From an uncultured Clostridia bacterium (GTDB lineage: Bacteria; Bacillota; Clostridia; Christensenellales; Aristaeellaceae), in the NCBI GenBank assembly GCA_944362695.1, contig CALVTQ010000105.1:1-33012 (forward strand): 33,012 nucleotides of DNA. The letters run 5' to 3'. The notes beneath the pieces are model-generated. The model had not been told where the DNA came from, did not search any database, and saw nothing but the letters and a program-made list of their open reading frames with translations. Made by a program: the position numbers and the translations under genes. Shown here piece after piece: positions 1-7,517 of the stretch (positions within the stretch are counted from its first letter, which is position 1; every line of letters starts with the position of its first letter).

Positions 1-410
1 AAGATCTCCGTGTAAAAGTCGATGTCGTCCTCGCCCGCGAGCACCTCCGCCACGCGCGCGCGGAAGATCGGCCTTGCGATCTCGCGAATGTGGTCGCGTA
101 GGCAGTTCTGCCCCTGGACGTTCAGCGCATTGCGGTAGAACTCGCGGTTTTCATAGAGCGTGTGGCAAAGCACGGCCATCTTCTCCATGCTCTGCTCGTC
201 CTTTCTGTGCGTGATCAGGTCGAGCACGTCCATGTCAAATATCCAGTTCATCAGCTCGTACTTGTCCGCGAAGTGATAGTAGAAGCTCTTGCGGTTCATG
301 CCGCACTGCTCGCAGATGTCCGCCACCGTGATCTTCGCAAACGGCTGCGTGCGCATCAGCGTCTTGAGCGCATCGGAAAGCGCCCGCTTTGTCAAATGCG
401 ATTCCGGCAT
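1..410 (-). CDS. TetR/AcrR-family transcriptional regulator (C-terminus cut by window edge)
   Basis: The 136 visible codons begin with a typical TetR N-terminal helix-turn-helix: residues about 8-55 contain the TPFAKITVADIC-type helix and a GMNRKSFYYHFADKYEL recognition helix. The following helical part (RKDEQSMEKMAVLCHTLYENREFY) resembles the DhaS/YfiR-like TetR C-terminal domain common in Bacillota. I start it at 410 because GGAGG lies 8 bases upstream; an in-frame ATG at 416 is only 2 bases from that site. The last codons are missing because the gene runs off the left edge. The ligand is unknown. TetR proteins often repress their own promoter, and a palindrome covers the -10 box here, so autoregulation is likely but inferred. 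No target gene can be assigned from this window. Confidence 0.9.
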   Translation of the reverse strand, partial: MPESHLTKRALSDALKTLMRTQPFAKITVADICEQCGMNRKSFYYHFADKYELMNWIFDMDVLDLITHRKDEQSMEKMAVLCHTLYENREFYRNALNVQGQNCLRDHIREIARPIFRARVAEVLAGEDDIDFYTEI

Positions 411-451
411 GCCCATCCCCTCCGCGCATCGTCCGCTTTATCGTTAAAAAG

Positions 452-480
452 ATTGTATCATGATAACGAATGTGGTGCAA
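452..480 (-). promoter_or_regulatory. Promoter of the TetR gene with overlapping palindrome
   Basis: Reading leftward, TTGCAC (480-475) is followed after 17 bases by TACAAT (457-452). The perfect 10-bp palindrome TATCATGATA (456-465) overlaps the -10 box, and CGTTA/TAACG arms (442-446, 464-468) flank it. This is a plausible autoregulatory operator; the operator role is inferred. Confidence 0.6.
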
Positions 481-507
481 GGCATTTTTGCAGCGGGTCA
501 CTCGCGC

Positions 508-537
508 AAAAAGAGCAGACGCGTTCTGCATCCGCTC
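508..537 (-). terminator. Rho-independent terminator after the CmpB-like gene
   Basis: On the minus strand, GAGCGGATGC pairs with GCGTCTGCTC (10 bp including three G-T pairs) around a 5-base loop and is followed directly by TTTTT. It lies 11 bases past the stop of the gene ending at 549. Confidence 0.8.
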
Positions 538-548
538 CCGGTGTGCGT

Positions 549-1907
549 TTATTCGCCCTGCGCCCCGTCTGCCGCCTCCGCCGCGACAGGCAGCTCGTCG
601 GTGAGCATGTTCGGCCCGTCGGTGCGCTTCATGTTCGGCCAGCGCTCCTCCATGAACGCATCGTCGTATCGCGCGTCGATCCAGCGCGCCACGGGATCGC
701 CCGCCTCCGGCATCACCGGCCGCAGGTTGTAGCGCACCATCGCCGCGCCCGTGAGCAGCGCATCGCAGACCATCAGCACAATGATGAACCACGTGATGAT
801 CTTGCCCGCAACGGCAGGCACCTTCTCGATCAGGTCCGACAGCCGCGGATAGATCATCTTGATCCACACCACGGAGAGCAGGCCCCAGAAGAAGCAATAC
901 AGCACGTTCGTACGGCCGCCGATGTTCAGCGGCATGTGGCTGTAATCCCAGAAGACAGTGCCGAACACGAGCTCGGTGAACACGCTGCACAGGTATTCAT
1001 ACACGCCGCCGATCACAAAGCCCGCAAGGAACACATGCCTGTCGTCCTTGCCCGCCAGCCTCTGCAGCGTCACCGTCAGCACGACCGCGCCGAAGCCCCA
1101 GACCACGCTGAACGGGCCATAGAGCACGGACGAACGGCTCATCCATGTGCCGCCCGTCACGCGGCAGAACACCATCTCGATCATATCGCCCAGCAGCGCG
1201 CACAGCAGGAACACCCAGATCAGCTTGTCCCAGCAAAGGCCCTTGGCGAAGACGTAGCTCTTTTCCTCCTCCGGCGAGACGTGCTCGATGCCGGGGTACG
1301 CGCGCTCCAGACGCCTTGTGATGCGTGCGGTCATCTTCACGGCGAAGCGCTGCCAGAAGTTCATCTGCTCGCTCTCGATGCGGCCCACAATGCCCGTGCG
1401 CACGACGAACACGACGGAGATGAAGTCCACCGCCACCAGCACAAGCCCGATGATCACGATCAGCTTGAGCAGGAACGCCGGGATCAGCAGGCGCAGGCCC
1501 ATCATGATCGGATGAACCATCAGATAGACGATGTAATACAGCGCCGCGATGACCGCCGACCAGAAGATGTCCATCGGCTTGCCCGTGAACAGCCGGATGC
1601 GGTCGGTATGCCAGCGCAGGCGCGAGCCCATGCGCCGCGTGAGCCAGTCGAACATGTCGTCCACGACCGCCGCGATGACCAGCGTCGCGATGAAGCCGAG
1701 CACGTGGTTGCCCGCCAGCGTCGGCAGCGCGAGGATCAGCACGACCATCGTCACGCCCGAGGACAGGATCAGCGGCAGCGTCGCAAAGCCGCGGTTGACG
1801 AAGCGGCGCTGCACAGCCACGTAATAGCAAAGCTCGGCCACCCAGCCGAAGAATGCGTAGATCAGCAGATAAAACCCGAGGTCGAATAGCGAGGGAATGT
1901 CAATCAA
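549..1907 (-). CDS. CmpB-type multi-pass membrane protein (putative ABC transporter permease family), duplicated motif
   Basis: This is a 452-residue integral membrane protein with about 8-10 hydrophobic segments. Residues 20-50 read FGWVAELCYYV...RRFVNRGF..LP, the signature of the family annotated as 'putative ABC transporter permease' (PF06541, CmpB). Residues 239-275 repeat it as LGDMIEMVF...MSRSSVLYGPF, so the protein appears to contain two copies of the motif around a charged middle section (about 170-225). The C-terminal tail is acidic and cytoplasmic-looking. The biochemical role of the family is not established. I choose a TTG start at 1907 because AAAGGAG lies 9-10 bases upstream; no in-frame ATG has a good site. 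It appears monocistronic, with its own promoter and terminator. Membrane location and family are well supported; a transport role is only the family label. Confidence 0.8.
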   Translation of the reverse strand: MIDIPSLFDLGFYLLIYAFFGWVAELCYYVAVQRRFVNRGFATLPLILSSGVTMVVLILALPTLAGNHVLGFIATLVIAAVVDDMFDWLTRRMGSRLRWHTDRIRLFTGKPMDIFWSAVIAALYYIVYLMVHPIMMGLRLLIPAFLLKLIVIIGLVLVAVDFISVVFVVRTGIVGRIESEQMNFWQRFAVKMTARITRRLERAYPGIEHVSPEEEKSYVFAKGLCWDKLIWVFLLCALLGDMIEMVFCRVTGGTWMSRSSVLYGPFSVVWGFGAVVLTVTLQRLAGKDDRHVFLAGFVIGGVYEYLCSVFTELVFGTVFWDYSHMPLNIGGRTNVLYCFFWGLLSVVWIKMIYPRLSDLIEKVPAVAGKIITWFIIVLMVCDALLTGAAMVRYNLRPVMPEAGDPVARWIDARYDDAFMEERWPNMKRTDGPNMLTDELPVAAEAADGAQGE

Positions 1908-1965
1908 AATGATTCTCTCCTTTCGGCTTTTGAATGTGCGCCCCCCGGCGCGAAGATTATGACAC

Positions 1966-1994
1966 AGTATAACCAATTCCTCCCGGCGCGTCAA
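1966..1994 (-). promoter_or_regulatory. Promoter of the CmpB-like gene
   Basis: TTGACG (1994-1989), a 17-base spacer and TATACT (1971-1966) read leftward, about 60 bases ahead of the TTG start. It begins only about 30 bases after the stop of the AlbA_2 gene, and I see no clear terminator between the two. Confidence 0.65.
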
Positions 1995-2024
1995 TGGTTT
2001 TTTTCAAGATGGATCAAACGCGCC

Positions 2025-3449
2025 TCATCTGTACAGCCGGTATCGCCGCGCCGGTCCGTCGCCCCGCGCGCTAACCAGTCCCCCGGCCTCCAGCGCGCAC
2101 AGGATACGCCGCACGCGCCGCTCGTCCATCGCAAGCGCCGCCGCCAGCTCGCCCGCCGTCGCCTCGATGCGCCCGGTCAGCAGCCCCAGCACCGCCTCCG
2201 TGTCAAGCAGCGCCGCCAGCCCCAGCCGCGCGCCGTCCTCCTGCTCAACCGCCTGCGCAGGCTCAAAGGACAGCGTCAGGCTCGTGCGCTCCGGCGAGAG
2301 CGTCTCGCGCAGCACCGGCTCCTTCCAACCGCGCGCCTTCCACGCGGCGAATATGCTCGGTATGCCGCTGCCCGCGCGCTCGCCCACGCGGATGAGGTTG
2401 AACATCTTCATCAGCGCCGCGTTGCGCGGGTCGGATACGCCGCCCGCCTTCGCATCCTCCATGCCGATGCGGAAGCCGCCCGGGTTGCTGATCGTCACGC
2501 CGTCCTTCGCGCGCTCGACCGTCACGCCGCCGCGCCCGTCGTAGTCCGCGTTGATGAGGCTGTTGGCCAGTGCCTCGCAAAGCGCTGCGAGCACGCCGCC
2601 GTCGCCGGAAAGCGCCTCGTCGCCCGCCCAGCTGCCCCGCACGCGCGCGTAAAAATCGAACAGATTGCCGCTCCAATCGCCGCTGGATGAGCTCAGGCGC
2701 GATGTGATGCGCCCGTCGCCGCCCATGCGCGCCCGGTAGTCAAGAAAATAGCCGGGATAGCGCCGCGCAATCTCGTATTCATAGCCGAACATCAAAAGCC
2801 CGCCGCCCGTCGGGTGCGCCGCGCCGTCCTCGCCCCGCCCCGCTGCGCCGATTCTGTAAAGGAAATCCTCGTCGCCGCTCGCCAAGAGCGCATGGCCGGG
2901 CCGAAGCGCCGCCAGCCGCTCGCGATACGCGCGCACGCTTGCCATGCACATCGCGTCCATGCCAAAATCGCCGAGCACCTGCATATCCTGCGTGCGCATT
3001 GCCGCGTCGCGCATCATGGCCTGCACCTCGTCGGCCTTGCAGCGGTAGTCGCCCTCGCCGTTTCGCCTGTACGTGCCGGTCAGCGGGTTGCCGTCGATGT
3101 AGACCGGCCTGTCGTAGCGGTGCGCGCGCGGCACGGCGATGGAGATGAACCGCCCGCCGTCCTGCTCGTGAATCTGCACGTCGCCGGGCGTCAGGATGTT
3201 GACGCTCACGCGCTTCGGGTCGTTGACAATCGCCCAGAACTCGGCGATCATCCCCTCCGGGTCGGCAAGCGCGATAGGCCGCAGCGCATGGCCGCGCAGC
3301 TCCTCCACGCCCAGCAGGATCACCCCGCCGATAGTGTTGGCGAACGCGGAATACGTCTCCCATATGCTCTGGGGCAGGCCGCCTGCCGCCTTCTTGGCCT
3401 CGATGCGGTTGTTCTCGCGGTACATCGTGATGTTGGCGTAGTCGAGCAT
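2025..3449 (-). CDS. AlbA_2 (Schlafen-like) domain / HATPase / winged-helix protein, putative regulator
   Basis: The protein has 474 residues. Residues 15-140 form an AlbA_2 domain, recognisable by E.KKA.GGLPQSIWETYSAFANTIGG and LLGVEE. Residues about 320-400 form an HATPase-like domain (EALANSLINADYDGRGG, ISNPGGF, NLIRVGERAGSGIP). The last 60 residues look like a winged helix (AGELAAALAMDERRVRRIL). This order is the common bacterial 'ATP-binding protein / transcriptional regulator' architecture. The start at 3449 is set by AAGGAGG 8 bases upstream. Most bacterial members are uncharacterised regulators, whereas Schlafen-type relatives cleave RNA; nothing here decides between the two. It has its own promoter and no obvious operon partner. 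Confidence 0.85.
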   Translation of the reverse strand: MLDYANITMYRENNRIEAKKAAGGLPQSIWETYSAFANTIGGVILLGVEELRGHALRPIALADPEGMIAEFWAIVNDPKRVSVNILTPGDVQIHEQDGGRFISIAVPRAHRYDRPVYIDGNPLTGTYRRNGEGDYRCKADEVQAMMRDAAMRTQDMQVLGDFGMDAMCMASVRAYRERLAALRPGHALLASGDEDFLYRIGAAGRGEDGAAHPTGGGLLMFGYEYEIARRYPGYFLDYRARMGGDGRITSRLSSSSGDWSGNLFDFYARVRGSWAGDEALSGDGGVLAALCEALANSLINADYDGRGGVTVERAKDGVTISNPGGFRIGMEDAKAGGVSDPRNAALMKMFNLIRVGERAGSGIPSIFAAWKARGWKEPVLRETLSPERTSLTLSFEPAQAVEQEDGARLGLAALLDTEAVLGLLTGRIEATAGELAAALAMDERRVRRILCALEAGGLVSARGDGPARRYRLYR

Positions 3450-3474
3450 GCGCGCCGCCTCCTTCTCTCTTCTG

Positions 3475-3504
3475 ATTATAGCATACGGGCGGACGGACGC
3501 GCAA
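3475..3504 (-). promoter_or_regulatory. Promoter of the AlbA_2 gene
   Basis: TTGCGC (3504-3499) and TATAAT (3480-3475) are separated by 18 bases, about 25 bases upstream of the start codon. Confidence 0.6.
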
Positions 3505-3572
3505 TGTATGGTTCCATTAAGAATAAAGCGGGCCAATGACCTGCCGCTGCCCCTGTCCCGTATACGAAACGT

Positions 3573-3604
3573 CCCTCCCGCCGCAGTGTTTTGCAGCAGG
3601 AGGG
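3573..3604 (-). terminator. Hairpin terminator after the glycosyltransferase gene
   Basis: On the minus strand a 12-bp GC-rich stem (CCCTCCTGCTGC with GCGGCGGGAGGG) is followed by a weak tract, ACGTTTCG. It lies about 70 bases past the stop at 3675. The short U-tract lowers confidence. Confidence 0.5.
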
Positions 3605-3674
3605 GCCGCCTGTGCGATTCTGTTTGTTCAGGCATCCATCCGGCGCACGCTCGCCGTCTGCTTCTCGCGACGCG

Positions 3675-4598
3675 TTACCACCTGGCAAGGAAACCTGCCT
3701 TGCGCACCGCGCTGTTGATCCATTTCAGATATGAGAACTTGAACGCCCACGGGCTCCGCTTTTTGGCATAGCTCATCAGGAAATCCCGCTCCTCCTGCGT
3801 CAGCTCCGCCGCATAGCTTTGCGCAAAAGCCGACGCCTGCCTCTTCTTTTCCATAATTTGGCGGCGCAGAGGCGTGGGGTGCACGATCTTCTGAAACAGA
3901 TACGCCATGCTGCGCACGTCCTTCGCCCCCACCGAGTTGTCGCCGTGCTGGCGATAGTCGATGGTGCTCTGGTCGAGATAGATCATCTTTCCGAATCGGG
4001 CCGCCGCCAACGCCAGCCACCAGTCGTGCATCACAGTCTGATCGGAATGCACGCATCGTCCGGCGAGCTGTGCGAGGCTGCGGTTGATGCCCGACGCGCA
4101 GCCCGTGACGGTGTTTTGATACAGCAGATATCGGTAATCCTGCACCTCCGGGCTCTGGCGCTGAAGGCGCGTGAGCGAGGGATACATGATGTTGAGGTTC
4201 TGATCTACCACATTCAGATCGGAAAAGACCAGCACCGGCGTTTCACGCCCGTTTTCGCGCTCGCCATCTCTGAGCGCTTGCACAAAAAGGCGCACCTTGT
4301 CGGAATGCCACACGTCGTCCTGATCGGAGAAGAGCATGTAATCCGCATCGCACTGACGCATCAGCCAGAAAAAATGATCCCGCGCATTGCCGAACCGCGT
4401 CTTGCTGAACGCCCGCGCGATCTTCTGCGGGTATCTGCGGCAGTAATCGTCGATGATCTGCACGGTCGCATCCGACGATCCATCGTCGGAAATGGTGAGA
4501 TGCCAGTCGTCCGTATCTTGATTGATGATGGAATCAATCTGCTCGGGCAGGTATTTTTCACCGTTATATGTGGCAAGCAATATTTCAATCTTGTTCAT
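3675..4598 (-). CDS. Glycosyltransferase family 2 (rhamnosyltransferase-like)
   Basis: This 307-residue protein is a GT-A fold family 2 transferase. The nucleotide-sugar site is visible as ILLATYNGEKYLPEQIDSI (6-24) and ISDDGSSDAT (37-46), with the metal-binding D-x-D-type motif FSDQDDVW (90-97). The C-terminal half (HDWWLALAA.., IDYRQHGDNSVG) matches proteins often annotated as rhamnosyl- or dTDP-sugar transferases acting on cell-surface polysaccharides. There is no transmembrane anchor, so it probably acts at the cytoplasmic face. The ATG at 4598 is preceded by GGAG at 9 bases. It has its own promoter and no adjacent polysaccharide genes, so donor and acceptor cannot be assigned. Confidence 0.88.
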   Translation of the reverse strand: MNKIEILLATYNGEKYLPEQIDSIINQDTDDWHLTISDDGSSDATVQIIDDYCRRYPQKIARAFSKTRFGNARDHFFWLMRQCDADYMLFSDQDDVWHSDKVRLFVQALRDGERENGRETPVLVFSDLNVVDQNLNIMYPSLTRLQRQSPEVQDYRYLLYQNTVTGCASGINRSLAQLAGRCVHSDQTVMHDWWLALAAARFGKMIYLDQSTIDYRQHGDNSVGAKDVRSMAYLFQKIVHPTPLRRQIMEKKRQASAFAQSYAAELTQEERDFLMSYAKKRSPWAFKFSYLKWINSAVRKAGFLARW

Positions 4599-4644
4599 GA
4601 ATTCGTTCTCCGCTCATCAGCATGCAAGATGCCGCTTTTCCCTT

Positions 4645-4673
4645 ATTATATTCTCTGCCGGCCGCAGCGTCAA
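4645..4673 (-). promoter_or_regulatory. Promoter of the glycosyltransferase gene
   Basis: TTGACG (4673-4668), 17-base spacer and a perfect TATAAT (4650-4645), reading leftward. Confidence 0.7.
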
Positions 4674-4751
4674 TAGCAGGTTATTTCGCCCGCCCCGGCA
4701 TCTATGTTTTGATAAAGAAAAAGCCAGCCGGTAACCCGCCGTGATCATGCG

Positions 4752-4902
4752 TTTTTGACGCCCCAGCCCCTCGCCGGTATCCCAGAATCGACCGCCCCGC
4801 GTTGGCCTCCGGCGTGCACGTCTCGCCCATATTGACACAGGCACAGACCGCGTTCACGTCGTCCTGTGCCATCTGTCGGAACGGGAATTTGATGATGAAC
4901 CG
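4752..4902 (-). pseudogene. Decayed C-terminal fragment of a SirTM-like sirtuin gene
   Basis: Translated leftward from about 4899, this stretch reads FIIKFPFRQMAQDD..NAVCACVNMGETC.PEA.AGRSIL. That is nearly the same as residues 274-311 of the intact sirtuin at 14983-16002 (VIIKFPFWQMVRDNENAV...). The DNA also aligns directly with 15035-15180, with an internal deletion of roughly 10 bases just after SIL. The match then continues in another frame (GEGL, then GRQK in place of GVKN). Upstream of the match that frame has a stop codon, so no N-terminal part remains. It is a non-functional relic and shows that the sirtuin family was once present at a second location about 10 kb away. Confidence 0.8.
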
Positions 4903-5023
4903 CGACGAGGATCTGCGTCATCCACCCCGTCTGCCGTTTCGTTTGTATGCCGCAATCCCGCTCACTTCGCGTCACCCCCCGCGGCTGACGCGTTCTGCGA
5001 AGCGGGCTGCAAGGTCTATCTGC
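4903..5023. repeat. Gene-free stretch with an imperfect inverted repeat (arms 4957-4974 and 4986-5006)
   Basis: Between the sirtuin relic and the terminator of the binding-protein gene I see no coding potential. Arms CCCGCT...GCGTCA (4957-4974) and TGACGC...AGCGGG (4986-5006) could form an interrupted hairpin. No U-tract follows on either strand, so it is not an evident terminator. Confidence 0.4.
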
Positions 5024-5058
5024 AAAAGAAGGAGAAGGCCTTGCGGCCCCCTCCCTTT
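5024..5058 (-). terminator. Terminator of the sugar-uptake operon
   Basis: On the minus strand a roughly 12-bp stem (AGGGAGGGGGCC with GGCCTTCTCCTT, GCAA loop) runs into TCTTTT. It lies about 25 bases after the stop of the binding-protein gene and closes the six-gene operon. Confidence 0.8.
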
Positions 5059-5080
5059 GTTCATGATGATCGGAAACGTC

Positions 5081-6550
5081 TCACTTGCGGGAATCCCAGT
5101 ATTCGTTGATCTCCTCGGTCCACTCGGCGCCGCCGGCCTCGTTCCATTCCTTGATGTACTTCTCAAAGGTGGCGTCGAAGTCGATGTCGGGATTGCAGAT
5201 CAGCTCGGCGAAGTAGGTGTCCTCGATGCTCTTCAAAGTCGCCTTGTTGTCCAGATAGGACTCGGTGGTGGGCATGGTGTAGGTCTTCTCAACAGAGGCC
5301 TTCATCACGGCGCGTTCGGCGTCATACGCATCGGAGAAAGCGGCATTGAAGTAGCTCAGACGATACATCCACGCATAGGAGCCGGTACCCACTGCAGTAC
5401 GCTCTTCCTCGGTCGTCAGCAAAGAGACAGGGTTGCCGTTCTCATCGCGCGTCCAATGCTCGCCCTCAATGCCGAACTGCGTCAGCAGCATGCCTTCTTC
5501 GGTCGCCAGATAGTTCAGCAGCTTCATGACATTCTCGCTGTGCTCAGCATCCTTGAACACAATGCACTGGATGGTTTGGTTCACCGTGCGCAGATGAGTC
5601 TCGCCGTTCTCATCCGCAAAAGGCGCGATCATGGTCAGCTTGGCTTCCGGAACAGCTTCGTAGTAGCTGCGGGTCCACTCGGAGATGATCGGATCGAACA
5701 GATCGGTGGTGTAGTCGAACGCGCCGTACACGTTGGTGTAGAGCTTCTCCAGGAACTGATCGCGGTTCATCAGCATGTATTCGGGCTCGATCAGGCCATC
5801 CTGATAAAACTTGCGCAGGGTCAGCAGCGCGTTCTTGTAGCCGGGCATGTTGATGTAGTACACAACATCGTCGCCCACTTCATTCCAGGACTCCTGGAAG
5901 CCGTTTTCAGAATAAATATACTCAACCAGACAGTTGCCGAAGTAGGTGGTGCAGGCGCCATGCGCAGCAAAGGTATCGGCAGAGCCGGTCAGCAGCTCGG
6001 CATTGGCCTGGAAGGCCTTCAGGGTGTCGTAATACTCCTGAGACGTGGTGGGCACGGGCAGTCCCAGCTTGTCCAGCCAGTCCTGACGAATGAGCACGCA
6101 GTAGGTATTGCCATCCTCCAGAACGCGGCAGGGAATACCCCAAATCTGGCCGTCGCCGTAGTCATAGTAGTCGTTGGCGCTGCGGGTAGCCTGGACGTTG
6201 GGCGCGTATTCGGCAATCAGGCCGTCCAAAGGCTGCACAACTTCGTCCTCGATCAGCTCGATGAACTGGTTGGGGAAACTATCCCACCAAACCTCCATCG
6301 CGTCGGGATATTCGCCGGAAGCGAAGAGGAGCTGGCACTGCTGGGCGTAGCCGTCCGTCGGCCACAGCTCCCAGTCGATATCCAGTCCGGTGCGCTTTTC
6401 CAGTTCGGCCAGAATGACATTGTTCTCATCAATGGCATAGCCGAGATTGCGTCCGATGATGTGAACGTAGTTGTCACCCTCAGCCACGGCAGCGGGTACG
6501 AGCGCCATGAGCATCATGGCACACAGGAGCAGGGACAGGAACTTCTTCAT
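5081..6550 (-). CDS. Extracellular solute-binding protein of a CUT1/LplA-type ABC importer
   Basis: This 489-residue protein is a family 1 solute-binding protein. It starts with a classical signal peptide (MKKFLSLLLCAMMLMALVPAAVA, cleavage likely after AVA at about 23). Binding-protein features follow: ILAELEKRTGLDIDW, LFASGEYPDAMEVWW, PNQFIELIEDEVVQPLDGLI, and a C-terminal NVMKLLNYLATEEGMLLTQFG. Unlike many Gram-positive relatives, no lipobox cysteine is evident after the hydrophobic core, so it may be released or tethered differently. It is the last gene of the operon, 54 bases after the second permease, with AAAGGAAGG upstream. Relatives of this LplA/YtcQ group bind oligosaccharides. The substrate is unknown, but the operon suggests a sugar that is processed inside the cell. 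Confidence 0.92.
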   Translation of the reverse strand: MKKFLSLLLCAMMLMALVPAAVAEGDNYVHIIGRNLGYAIDENNVILAELEKRTGLDIDWELWPTDGYAQQCQLLFASGEYPDAMEVWWDSFPNQFIELIEDEVVQPLDGLIAEYAPNVQATRSANDYYDYGDGQIWGIPCRVLEDGNTYCVLIRQDWLDKLGLPVPTTSQEYYDTLKAFQANAELLTGSADTFAAHGACTTYFGNCLVEYIYSENGFQESWNEVGDDVVYYINMPGYKNALLTLRKFYQDGLIEPEYMLMNRDQFLEKLYTNVYGAFDYTTDLFDPIISEWTRSYYEAVPEAKLTMIAPFADENGETHLRTVNQTIQCIVFKDAEHSENVMKLLNYLATEEGMLLTQFGIEGEHWTRDENGNPVSLLTTEEERTAVGTGSYAWMYRLSYFNAAFSDAYDAERAVMKASVEKTYTMPTTESYLDNKATLKSIEDTYFAELICNPDIDFDATFEKYIKEWNEAGGAEWTEEINEYWDSRK

Positions 6551-6604
6551 GTGGGATACCTTCCTTTCATATATATCTTTACGGCATACATAGCCGCAGA
6601 AAAC

Positions 6605-7516
6605 TTAGCCCTTGACGGCGCCGACCATGACGCCCTTGACGAAGTAACGCTGGATGAACGGATAGATGCACAGAACCGGCACGACGGAGACAAAGACAAC
6701 CGCCATCTGCACCGTGCGGGAGGACGTTTTCATGCCGGCGGTGCTGTCTGCGCCGCTGCCCATGATGTCCGCCGATGAGGAGATGAGCACCTCTTTCAGG
6801 AACACCTGCAAAACCCAGTTCACGCGCTTGTTGCAGTAGATCAGCGCGGAGAAGTACATGTTCCAGTAGCCCACGCCGTAGAACAGAGCGATGGTCGCAA
6901 TGCCCGCCATGGACAGGGGCAGCACAATCCTCACCAAAGTGGTGATCGTCCCCGCGCCTTCGATTTCAGCCGCTTCCATCAAGCTATCAGGGATGGAGGC
7001 AAAGAAATTGCGCAGGATGAAACAGTTGTACGTGCTGAATGCCGCGCAGAGCACCAGCGACCAGAGGCTGTTGAGCAGGCCGAAGGACCGCATGTTCAGA
7101 TACGCAGGAATCGTGCCGCCGGAAAACAGCATCGGAATCAGGAAGAAATAGGTGGCAAATTTGTAGCCCTTGGGCTTGCGGGACAGGCCATAAGCGGCGC
7201 AGATTGTCAGCGCCATGCTCAGCAGTACGCCGAAAACCATGACGAACAGGGTGTTGCCGTAGATGTTGAGCAGGTCGGGCGTGCTCAAGACGTACATGTA
7301 CGCATCGAGGTTGAATTCTACCGGCCAGAAGATCATGCCCTTACCGGCCATCGCAACATTGTTGCTGAAGGATACGCACAGCACATACCACATGGGATAT
7401 AGCATCACAAAGCCCAGCGCGGTCAGCAAGATGTAGATCAGGACACGGCCAACGCTCATGCGATTGGTCACGCCATATCGTTTGGCTTTGGGCTTCTTCG
7501 TCGCGGCAGCCGTCAT
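6605..7516 (-). CDS. ABC sugar permease, YtcP/LplC type
   Basis: The 303-residue protein has six hydrophobic segments and the inner-membrane permease EAA loop (SLMEAAEIEGAGTITTLVRIVLPLSMAGIATI), which contacts the ATPase. An N-terminal lysine-rich tail precedes the first membrane span (LIYILLTALGFVMLYPMWYVLCVSFS). It ends with PFIQRYFVKGVMVGAVKG, the usual C-terminus of YtcP/LplC proteins. The start at 7516 is chosen because AGGAGG lies 9 bases upstream and the preceding permease stops one base before it. It pairs with the permease at 7518-8456. No ATP-binding subunit is encoded in the operon, as usual for CUT1 systems that share an MsmX-like ATPase encoded elsewhere. Confidence 0.93.
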   Translation of the reverse strand: MTAAATKKPKAKRYGVTNRMSVGRVLIYILLTALGFVMLYPMWYVLCVSFSNNVAMAGKGMIFWPVEFNLDAYMYVLSTPDLLNIYGNTLFVMVFGVLLSMALTICAAYGLSRKPKGYKFATYFFLIPMLFSGGTIPAYLNMRSFGLLNSLWSLVLCAAFSTYNCFILRNFFASIPDSLMEAAEIEGAGTITTLVRIVLPLSMAGIATIALFYGVGYWNMYFSALIYCNKRVNWVLQVFLKEVLISSSADIMGSGADSTAGMKTSSRTVQMAVVFVSVVPVLCIYPFIQRYFVKGVMVGAVKG

Positions 7517-7517
7517 C

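Noticed and set aside
2025..3449. The AlbA_2 protein as part of an abortive-infection or RNA-cleaving system coupled to the RNA-repair genes
   Set aside because: It is 18 kb away, monocistronic, and has the usual AlbA_2/HATPase/winged-helix regulator layout; nothing in sequence links it to the repair cassette.
4745..4975. A 76-residue open frame over the sirtuin relic
   Set aside because: Its translation is out of frame with the sirtuin homology and matches nothing, so it is not a gene.
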